Notes under the pieces: model-generated
What the model saw: the letters and a program-made list of their open reading frames with translations, nothing else
The model's database searches: none
What the model was told of the DNA's origin: nothing
Assembly: GCA_905182065.1 (NCBI GenBank)
Contig: CAJIZN010000001.1
Span: 620,001 to 684,000, forward strand
Source of the DNA: Candidatus Marisimplicoccus framensis
GTDB lineage: Bacteria > Bacteroidota > Bacteroidia > Flavobacteriales > Flavobacteriaceae
Length of the DNA: 64,000 nucleotides
Reading direction: 5' to 3'
Shown here: in pieces, positions 57,012 through 64,000 of the stretch
How the letters are laid out: every line of letters starts with the position of its first letter
Numbering within the stretch: position 1 is the first letter of the stretch
Translations under genes and position numbers: made by a program

Positions 57012-58266
57012 CTGATACATCGCCCAAGTTATGTTGTTTAATTTTTCTGTAAAGTGTTCTCTCAGATATCCCAAGCTCTTTTGCAGCATTTTTTCTTCTT
57101 CCGCTAGTTCTAATTAAGGCTTGTTTAATCATTTCAACTTCTTTATCATGAAGAGACAGAGTCTCTTCTTCTTCAATTGTTTCGGCATATTCAAAGCTAT
57201 CTTCATCTTTTGAATTAACATTAATGTTCAAATCTGATTGTAAATCTAAATTATTTGAATCTTGAACTGGATCATCTTCACCATAAATTTTCTCAATTAA
57301 GCCTTGATTCTTTTCTTTGACATCTGTTGAATTCTCTCCCTTCATTAATTCAAGAGTTAGTTTTTTAACATCATTTAGATCATTTTTCATATCAAACAAA
57401 ACTTTATAGAGAATCTCTCTTTCTGAAGAAAAAGAAGAGGAATCTTCTTTTACATCATCCAAAGTTGCAGGTAATTTTGAAACTTTATTAGGCAAATAAT
57501 GATTTAAAGTTTCAGTTTTTAAGTTTCTCTCTTTTTCAAGAATTGACATTTGTTCAGCAATATTTCTTAACTGTCTGATGTTTCCTCTCCACTCTTGCTG
57601 ACATAAAAGTTCTTGAGCAGGCTCATCTAATCTTAAAGTTGGCATATTATATTTTTGAGCAAAATCAGATGCAAATTTTCTAAATAAAATAGGAATATCT
57701 TCTTTTCTATTTCTTAAAGGTGGAATATTTATAATAATTGTGCTTAACCTGTAAAAAAGATCTTCTCTAAACTTACCTTTTCTTATAGCCTCTTCCATTT
57801 TTATGTTTGTAGCTGCAACTATACGTACATTTGTTTTCTCTACTTTTGAGGACCCCACTTTTATATACTCGCCATTTTCAAGAATTCGAAGAAGTCTAAC
57901 CTGAGTAGCAAGCGGAAGCTCACCAACCTCATCAAGAAAAATTGTTCCTCCATCTGCAACTTCAAAATAACCACTTCTATTAGCTGTTGCTCCGGTAAAG
58001 GCACCTTTTTCATGACCAAATAATTCAGAATCAATAGTGCCATCTGGTATTGCACCGCAGTTTACAGCAATATATTTTGAGTGTTTTCTGTGTGAATATT
58101 GATGTATAATTTTTGGAATATTTTCTTTACCAACACCACTCTCTCCTGTTACAAGAACAGAAATGTCGGAGTTTGCTACTTGAATTGATTTTTCAATTGC
58201 CCGATTTAATTTAGGGTTATCTCCAATAATTCCAAATCTCTGTTTTACTGAAAGAATGTTTTCCAT
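57004..58266 (-). CDS. Sigma-54-interacting transcriptional activator
   Basis: 420 residues. The AAA+ domain has Walker A GESGVGKE (41-48), the sigma-54 contact loop GAFTGA (88-93), Walker B GGTIFLDEVGELP and the sensor ERTLRR-type arginine finger region (FREDLFYRL, then PPLRNRKEDIPILF). After an acidic linker (about 300-375) a Fis-type helix-turn-helix ends the chain (NAAKELGISERTLYRKIKQH). There is no receiver or sensory domain, so activity must be controlled by amount or partner. It is overlapped at both ends by miaB and lptE. Its regulon is unknown. Confidence 0.93.
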   Translation of the reverse strand: MENILSVKQRFGIIGDNPKLNRAIEKSIQVANSDISVLVTGESGVGKENIPKIIHQYSHRKHSKYIAVNCGAIPDGTIDSELFGHEKGAFTGATANRSGYFEVADGGTIFLDEVGELPLATQVRLLRILENGEYIKVGSSKVEKTNVRIVAATNIKMEEAIRKGKFREDLFYRLSTIIINIPPLRNRKEDIPILFRKFASDFAQKYNMPTLRLDEPAQELLCQQEWRGNIRQLRNIAEQMSILEKERNLKTETLNHYLPNKVSKLPATLDDVKEDSSSFSSEREILYKVLFDMKNDLNDVKKLTLELMKGENSTDVKEKNQGLIEKIYGEDDPVQDSNNLDLQSDLNINVNSKDEDSFEYAETIEEEETLSLHDKEVEMIKQALIRTSGRRKNAAKELGISERTLYRKIKQHNLGDVSDV

Positions 58267-59654
58267 TATACTTTTACTTTATTAATATCTCCAATCAATG
58301 TAGCAGTTGTAAAGCTTTCAACTTTAACATCTACAATATCTCCTAGTGAGAAGTTATATTTTGGAAATACAACTACATTATTTTCACTAGTCCTTCCACT
58401 CCAGAACTCATTTGATTTTTTTGATGATTTATCAATTAAAACTGAACACTCATTATTTAAAAATCTTTTATTTCTTTCAAAGCTAAGTTTTTGCTGAACA
58501 GTAATAATTTCTTCTAACCTTCTTTGTTTTGTTTCTGGACTGATATCATCTTTAAAGTTTCTTGCAGCATAGGTGCCAGGTCTTTCAGAGTATGCAAACA
58601 TATATCCAAAATCATATTTTACTTCTTCCATAAGAGAGAGAGTATCTTGATGATCTCTTTCTGTTTCAGTTGGAAAGCCAGTAATCATATCATGTGAAAT
58701 TCCACAATTTGGAATTATTTCTCTTATATTTTTTATTAGATTAAGATATTCTTCTCTAGTATGAAGTCTATTCATTTTTTTTAGAATCCTATCACTACCT
58801 GATTGAATAGGTAGATGAATATAGTTGCATATATTCTTATACTCAGCCATAGTTTCAATAACATCAATTGTCATATCCTGAGGATTTGATGTAGAAAACC
58901 TAATTCTTATTTCAGGAAAATTTGAGGCTACCATTTTAAGTAAATTTGAGAACCTTTTAGAATTTTTTTTCTGCTCCTCACTTGCTTTTTTAAAATCTTT
59001 TTTTGGTCCTCCACCATACCATAGGTAACTATCTACATTTTGGCCAAGAAGTGTAATCTCTTTATATCCTTTTTCATTAAGCTCATTAATCTCTCTAAGA
59101 ATACTCTCAGGGTTTCTACTTCTTTCTCTTCCTCTTGTAAAAGGAACAACACAAAATGTACACATGTTGTCACAGCCTCTAGTAATTGAAACAAAAGCGT
59201 TTATACCGTTATTATGAATTCTAACAGGAGATATATCACCGTATGTTTCAGATTTTGATAAAATAACATTAACTGCTTTTTGGTTATGCTCAACTTCATC
59301 TAAAAGATTGGGTAGATCTTTATATGAATCTGGACCAACTACTAAATCAACAATTTTTTCTTCTTCAAGAAGTTTATCTTTTAATCTTTCAGCCATACAA
59401 CCTAACAGTCCTACTTTAAGATTTTTATTTTCTTTTTTCTGAGAATTAAATGTTTTAAGTTTTTTACGAACTGTTTGCTCAGCCTTATCCCTTATAGAGC
59501 ATGTGTTTAGCAGAACTAGGTTTGCTTTTTTTGAATCATCGGTTAGATGGTACCCTTCTTTTTCCAGAATTGAAGCAACAACCTCACTGTCAGCGAAATT
59601 CATCTGACATCCATAGGTTTCTATATATAAAGACTTTTCTTTGATAGTAAACAA
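58266..59654 (-). CDS. miaB: tRNA-2-methylthio-N6-isopentenyladenosine synthase
   Basis: Radical SAM methylthiotransferase modifying A37 of tRNAs that read UNN codons. 462 residues. The N-terminal UPF0004 domain has Cys in YETYGCQMNFADSE, NTCSIRDKAEQ and LLGCMAER. The radical SAM cluster is CDNMCTFC in SITRGCDNMCTFCVVPFTRG. A C-terminal TRAM domain (SLGDIVDVKVESFTTATLIG) ends the chain. The start must be the TTG at 59654: a stop lies directly before it and no ATG precedes the first cluster Cys. Confidence 0.95.
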   Translation of the reverse strand: MFTIKEKSLYIETYGCQMNFADSEVVASILEKEGYHLTDDSKKANLVLLNTCSIRDKAEQTVRKKLKTFNSQKKENKNLKVGLLGCMAERLKDKLLEEEKIVDLVVGPDSYKDLPNLLDEVEHNQKAVNVILSKSETYGDISPVRIHNNGINAFVSITRGCDNMCTFCVVPFTRGRERSRNPESILREINELNEKGYKEITLLGQNVDSYLWYGGGPKKDFKKASEEQKKNSKRFSNLLKMVASNFPEIRIRFSTSNPQDMTIDVIETMAEYKNICNYIHLPIQSGSDRILKKMNRLHTREEYLNLIKNIREIIPNCGISHDMITGFPTETERDHQDTLSLMEEVKYDFGYMFAYSERPGTYAARNFKDDISPETKQRRLEEIITVQQKLSFERNKRFLNNECSVLIDKSSKKSNEFWSGRTSENNVVVFPKYNFSLGDIVDVKVESFTTATLIGDINKVKV

Positions 59655-59747
59655 TTAGCTAGTAAAATTAAGTAATTAATTTATATTATGCCAATTTGTC
59701 AGTATTTTTCAGTTCACAAAAGTAAATTGATTCAATTTTATTAGCTT

Positions 59748-61115
59748 CTATTTTATATATAAGCTAATGTTGTCATATCCGCCGATTATATTGGTAATAT
59801 TCTTTATCCCATTTGAATATAGTATGGAACTAGCAATCATGCTTCTATAGCCACCTTTACAGTATATATATGATCTACTGTTAGAATTTACCTTTATCAG
59901 ATTATCAGTAAGATTGACAAGGGGAATATTTAATGAGCCATTTACAGATCCATTTATATATTCATTTTGAGATCTAACATCTAGAATGTCTAAATCAAAT
60001 TTTGAATTCAAACTAATAAAATCTTGAGCTTTAATGTTTTCAATAGAATTAGTTTTCTTATTTGATTCAATCCAAGATTTAATACCCCCATCTAAATAAC
60101 CTTTGATGTTATCAAAACCTACTCTAGAGAGCCTAGTAATTGCTTCTTCTTCTCTCCCTTCAGGCGCTAAAAGAATTATAGGTTTTTTAATATCTTCCAA
60201 TAACTCTCCAACCCATGGAGCAAATCTCCCATCAAGCCCAATAAAAATAGAACCAGGAATATGAGATTCTGCAAAATCATATTCATTCCTTACATCTAAT
60301 AAAATAACATCCTTAATTAATTCTTCAACTTTATTTGCCTCCAAGGCATTTAATGATTCTTTTAAAATTGTTTGTGATTCTAAATATCCACTTTTATTAA
60401 GCTCAACATTTGAAGGGAAATATTTTGGTGGATCAAGAAGACCACTTAAAACTTCTTTAACAAACTCCTCTTTAGTCATCTTATCTCTTAATGCATAATT
60501 TGTTTTTTTCTGATCTCCAAGTGTACCTATCGTCTCAGAACTTAAATCTTTTCCACATGAAGTTCCTTGACCATGACCAGGATATACAATTACATCATCA
60601 TTTAGAATCATAATTTTATTTCTTAGGCTATCATAAAGCATTGACGCTAGGTCTTTATTATCTAAATCTGATATTTGAGATAGGTCAGGCCTTCCAACAT
60701 CTCCAAGGAATAATGTATCGCCAGTAAATATTGCATGATCCTTTTCATTAGTATCTTTCAGCAAATAAGTAGTGCTTTCAATTGTATGACCTGGGGTATG
60801 AATAGCTACAATAGTTGAGTTACCAAGTTTAAATTTTTCATAATCTGATGCAATAGTTTTATTGAAAGTAGTTTCAGATTTTGGTCCATAAATAATTTCT
60901 GCACCTGTCTTTTTAGCTAAATTTATATGACCACTTATAAAGTCTGCATGAATATGAGTCTCAAAAATGTATTTAATTTTTGATCCACTTTTTTTTGCCT
61001 TTTCAACATATGCCTCAATCTCTCTAATGGGATCAATAATAGCAACCTCTTTATTACATTCAATATAATATGACCCTTGAGATAAACACTTAGTATAAAT
61101 CTGTTCTACTTTCAT
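59748..61115 (-). CDS. Metallo-beta-lactamase / double rhodanese protein (persulfide dioxygenase-like)
   Basis: 455 residues. The MBL domain carries metal ligands in ETHIHADFISGH, HTPGHTIES, IFTGDTLFLGDVGRPDL and VYPGHGQGTSCG, closest to persulfide dioxygenase/glyoxalase II types. Two rhodanese domains follow. The first (ILLDVRNEYDFAESHIPGSI) has LLAPEGREEE where the active-site Cys should be, so it is inactive. The second (LDILDVRSQNEYINGSVNGS) has the Cys in YIYCKGGYRSMIAS. It probably handles glutathione or protein persulfides in sulfide metabolism (family inference). Divergent from topA. Confidence 0.88.
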   Translation of the reverse strand: MKVEQIYTKCLSQGSYYIECNKEVAIIDPIREIEAYVEKAKKSGSKIKYIFETHIHADFISGHINLAKKTGAEIIYGPKSETTFNKTIASDYEKFKLGNSTIVAIHTPGHTIESTTYLLKDTNEKDHAIFTGDTLFLGDVGRPDLSQISDLDNKDLASMLYDSLRNKIMILNDDVIVYPGHGQGTSCGKDLSSETIGTLGDQKKTNYALRDKMTKEEFVKEVLSGLLDPPKYFPSNVELNKSGYLESQTILKESLNALEANKVEELIKDVILLDVRNEYDFAESHIPGSIFIGLDGRFAPWVGELLEDIKKPIILLAPEGREEEAITRLSRVGFDNIKGYLDGGIKSWIESNKKTNSIENIKAQDFISLNSKFDLDILDVRSQNEYINGSVNGSLNIPLVNLTDNLIKVNSNSRSYIYCKGGYRSMIASSILYSNGIKNITNIIGGYDNISLYIK

Positions 61116-61235
61116 CTATTTACAAAATTAGTTTCTTTCAAACTATCTAGCAATTATGTTAAACAAATTTTAAAATTTTTATTTTTTTTTTATTCATAAC
61201 AATAAATCTATTTACTTTAGGGCCAAATTTATAAT

Positions 61236-63686
61236 ATGCCAAAAAACTTAGTTATTGTTGAATCAGCTACAAAAGCCAAGACAATTGAGAAAATTCTTGG
61301 ACAAGATTTTAAGGTTGTCTCCTGTGTTGGGCATATCTCAGACCTTCCAGTTAAAGAGCTTGGAGTTGATGTTGAAAATAATTTTCAACCTAAATATGTT
61401 GTCCCTACTGAAAAAAAACCAATCATAAGAGATTTAAAAAAATATGTAAAAGACTCTGAAAAAGTTTGGTTAGCTAGTGATGAAGATAGAGAAGGGGAGG
61501 CTATAGCATGGCACTTATATGAAAATCTTGATTTAAGTAACAAGGATTATGAGAGAATTGTTTTTCATGAAATAACTAAAAATGCAATTTTAAAATCTTT
61601 AGAAAATCCAAGAGAAATTAACTTCAATTTGGTTAATGCTCAACAAGCACGTAGAGTTTTAGACAGACTTGTTGGTTATGAACTATCACCTGTTTTATGG
61701 AGAAAAGTTAAGGCTGGATTATCAGCTGGAAGAGTGCAATCTGTATCTGTGAGATTGATAGTTGAAAAAGAAAGAGAAATTAAAACTTTCGTTTCCAAAA
61801 GTTCATATAAATCAATTGGAGTTTTTGAGACTAATGATGGTGTGAAGTTAAAGGCTGAACTAAACGAGAAGTATTCTTCTGTTAGTGAAGTAAAAGAATT
61901 CTTTGAAAAAAATTATGGTTCTCTATTTAATGTTGCGAGTACTGATAAAAAACCTGGAAAAAAATCTCCAACTCCTCCTTTTACAACTTCTACTCTTCAA
62001 CAAGAAGCTTCAAGAAAGCTTGGTTTTGGAGTTACAAGAACAATGTCAACTGCTCAAAAGCTTTATGAAGCTGGATTTATAACATATATGAGAACAGATA
62101 GTGTTACTCTTTCTAATGAAGCGAAATCTTCAATTATTAAAAAGATAGAGACTAAGTATGGAAATGATTATGTTAATCCTAGAGATTATAAGAATAAAAA
62201 CAAATCAGCTCAGGAAGCTCATGAGGCTGTAAGACCAACAGATATTAATGTTGATCAAATTACATCTGACTATGACCAGCAAAGATTATATGAATTAATT
62301 TGGAAACGTACTATTTCTTCTCAAATGTCTGATGCTCAAATTGAAAGAACTGTCGTTAATATAAAGACAGTTTCATACAATCAAATTTTTATTGCAAGAG
62401 GTGAGGTTATTAAATTTGATGGTTTTCTAAGAGTTTATAATGAGGGAACAGATGATGAAATCGAGGAAGAAAAAGATGTTTTACCAGCACTGAATACTGA
62501 TGAAAAATTAAATTTATTAAATATAACTTCTAAAGAGTCTTTTACTAGACCACCTTCTAGGTATACTGAAGCATCATTAGTTAAGAAACTTGAAGAATTA
62601 GGGATTGGAAGGCCAGCTACATATGCTACTACAATTTCAACAATTCAAAATAGAGGTTATATATCTAAAGGAGATAATGAGGGTGTAGAAAGAGATTATA
62701 ATTTTATTGAATTTAACCAAGAAGGTATTAAAGAAAGTATATTAAAAGAAAAAACAGGATCAAATAAAGGAAAATTAGTTCCTACTGATATTGGTATGAT
62801 TGTAAATGATTTCTTAGTTGATAATTTTAATAATATTTTAGATTATGGATTTACAGCAGAGGTTGAAAAGAATTTTGATAAAATAGCTACAGGTGATCAG
62901 AATTGGACAGATATTATTAAACAATTTTATGGTGAATTTCATGAAACCGTAAATGATGTTAAGGAGAATGCTGAGAGGCAATCTGGTGAAAAAGTTTTAG
63001 GTACAGACCCAATTTCAGGAAGAATTGTAAAAGTAAGGCTTGGAAAATTTGGGCCAATTGCTCAAATTGGAACGATAGATGAAGAAGAAAAACCTGTTTT
63101 TGCAAGTCTTACTAAAGATCAGCAGTTAGATACTATTACCATAGAAGAAGCTTTAGAATTATTTAAATTTCCTAAAGAAATTGGAAATTATAAGGACGAA
63201 ATTATCACTGTAAATAATGGGAGATATGGCCCTTACATTAAATTTTCAACTAAGTCTATTTCAATTCCAAATAATCTTGATCCTCACGCAGTTGACATTA
63301 ATAAGGCCATTGAATTAATTGATGAAAAATTAAAATCTGAAGAACCTATACATACTTATAATGATAAACCAGTTACCAAAGGCAAGGGTAGGTTTGGTCC
63401 TTTTATTAAGTGGAATGATTTGTTTATTAATGTAAATAAAACATATGATTTTGATGACTTGTCAATTAATAATATAGAAGAGCTAATTGAGATAAAAATA
63501 AAAAAGGAAAAAGAAAAACTTATTTCAGAGTGGGTTGATGAAGATATTAAAGTTGAAAAGGGAAGATGGGGTAGATCTGTTATTTTCAAGGGTAAAAAGA
63601 AAGTAGAAATTCCTAAAGAAATTGATCCAAAAACAATTACATTAGAAATTGCGAAGCAATATCTAAACCCTAAAAAGAAAAAATGA
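61236..63686 (+). CDS. topA: DNA topoisomerase I
   Basis: Type IA topoisomerase of 816 residues relaxing negative supercoils. The Toprim domain is LVIVESATKAKTIEKILG with ASDEDREGEAIAWHL. The active-site Tyr is in GFITYMRTDSVTLS at about residue 284. Also visible: LVNAQQARRVLDRLVGY, AGRVQSVSVRLIVEKE and RPPSRYTEASLVKKLEELGI. The C-terminal region has four-fold repeated topoisomerase C-terminal modules (GRYGPYIKF, GRFGPFIKW, GRWGRSVIF) in place of zinc fingers. Its stop overlaps the next ATG (ATGA). Confidence 0.97.
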   Translation: MPKNLVIVESATKAKTIEKILGQDFKVVSCVGHISDLPVKELGVDVENNFQPKYVVPTEKKPIIRDLKKYVKDSEKVWLASDEDREGEAIAWHLYENLDLSNKDYERIVFHEITKNAILKSLENPREINFNLVNAQQARRVLDRLVGYELSPVLWRKVKAGLSAGRVQSVSVRLIVEKEREIKTFVSKSSYKSIGVFETNDGVKLKAELNEKYSSVSEVKEFFEKNYGSLFNVASTDKKPGKKSPTPPFTTSTLQQEASRKLGFGVTRTMSTAQKLYEAGFITYMRTDSVTLSNEAKSSIIKKIETKYGNDYVNPRDYKNKNKSAQEAHEAVRPTDINVDQITSDYDQQRLYELIWKRTISSQMSDAQIERTVVNIKTVSYNQIFIARGEVIKFDGFLRVYNEGTDDEIEEEKDVLPALNTDEKLNLLNITSKESFTRPPSRYTEASLVKKLEELGIGRPATYATTISTIQNRGYISKGDNEGVERDYNFIEFNQEGIKESILKEKTGSNKGKLVPTDIGMIVNDFLVDNFNNILDYGFTAEVEKNFDKIATGDQNWTDIIKQFYGEFHETVNDVKENAERQSGEKVLGTDPISGRIVKVRLGKFGPIAQIGTIDEEEKPVFASLTKDQQLDTITIEEALELFKFPKEIGNYKDEIITVNNGRYGPYIKFSTKSISIPNNLDPHAVDINKAIELIDEKLKSEEPIHTYNDKPVTKGKGRFGPFIKWNDLFINVNKTYDFDDLSINNIEELIEIKIKKEKEKLISEWVDEDIKVEKGRWGRSVIFKGKKKVEIPKEIDPKTITLEIAKQYLNPKKKK

Positions 63687-64000
63687 GTCTTGAATTACTA
63701 AGGCCAATTTCAAGTAGCTTTATTGATCAGCTAAATGAAAATTATTTACAAGGCTCTTTATTTAAGAACATTAAACATTCATACTTTATCTTCTGGACTT
63801 CCAGATATAGAATCTACAAATGTTTGTATAGTAGGATTAAATGAATACAGGAACTCTTTTTTTGAATCTGGCGTCCAAGACATAAATTCTATTCGAAAGC
63901 AACTTTATAAATTAAAATATGGCAATTGGAAATTGTCAATATCCGATTTAGGGGATTTACCTAATGGAAGTAATGTAGATGATACTTATCATGCACTTTA
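63683..64000 (+). CDS. Arginase/formimidoylglutamase family protein, partial and interrupted by a +1 frameshift
   Basis: Starts ATG 63683 overlapping the topA stop: MSLELLRPISSSFIDQLNEN, then YLQGSLFKNIKH. One extra T at 63778-63779 breaks the frame. In the corrected frame it continues HTLSSGLPDIESTNVCIVGL, then NEYRNSFFESGVQDINSIRK and LSISDLGDLPNGSNVDDTYH, and runs off the window. The opening and the position after topA match the flavobacterial formimidoylglutamase/arginase-family gene. The metal-binding motifs lie beyond the edge, so neither substrate nor activity can be judged. Confidence 0.68.

Overview
The window is a compact, very AT-rich stretch of a Bacteroidota genome, almost certainly a marine flavobacterium or close relative. 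The evidence is gene content and order: a DnaE replicase carrying its own N-terminal DnaQ-type exonuclease, an IPExxxVDY protein beside pyruvate kinase, the block pantothenate kinase/outer-membrane protein/TPR/LptC/CNNM/PpiD-like, the block sigma-54 activator/LptE/TPR/SecG, mevalonate-pathway genes, a myxol-type carotenoid cluster, and TAnnTTTG-type promoter elements. No mobile element, CRISPR array, rRNA or prophage was seen.

Layout. 1-11 kb: a partial CvpA-like gene, pheS, an ALDH7 dehydrogenase, pyk, an IPExxxVDY protein, fabF-acpP, then purN, rnhA, a PfkB kinase and a PurF-like protein, ending in a terminator shared with sodB. 11-23.6 kb: a giant helicase-nuclease that looks like an AddA-AddB fusion, crtI, a lipoprotein, metG, dnaE and trxA. 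23.6-31.3 kb (the most accessory part): tRNA-Asp, a three-gene XRE/membrane operon with twin operators, a PBP4-type carboxypeptidase, a coiled-coil PD-(D/E)XK protein, a Trp-rich lipoprotein, the carotenoid operon crtA-like/crtD/cruF, and tRNA-Phe. 31.4-38.6 kb: coaX, envelope genes, and a PpiD-like protein that has lost its parvulin domain. 38.6-46.5 kb: GHMP kinase and HMG-CoA reductase, a POT transporter, lpxB-surE, and the Prc protease. 46.5-55.5 kb: rodA-mrdA-mreD-mreC-mreB-purH (cell shape plus purine synthesis) and groES-groEL. 55.5-64 kb: secG, a TPR-like protein, lptE, a sigma-54 activator, miaB, an MBL-rhodanese protein, topA and the start of an arginase/formimidoylglutamase.

In about ten places a conserved protein continues in another frame after a single-base slip: acpP, rnhA, the PfkB kinase, the PurF-like gene, the coiled-coil nuclease, crtA-like, rodA (twice), mreB and the last gene. 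Several of these genes are essential, all active-site residues survive across the junctions, and most slips are +1. The pattern suggests indel errors in the sequence rather than real pseudogenes, and I annotate those genes as single CDSs across the slip.

The best biological leads are the AddA-AddB single-chain fusion, the parvulin-less PpiD homologue, the operator-controlled MotA/TolQ-like operon, the coiled-coil PD-(D/E)XK protein and the myxol-type carotenoid operon.
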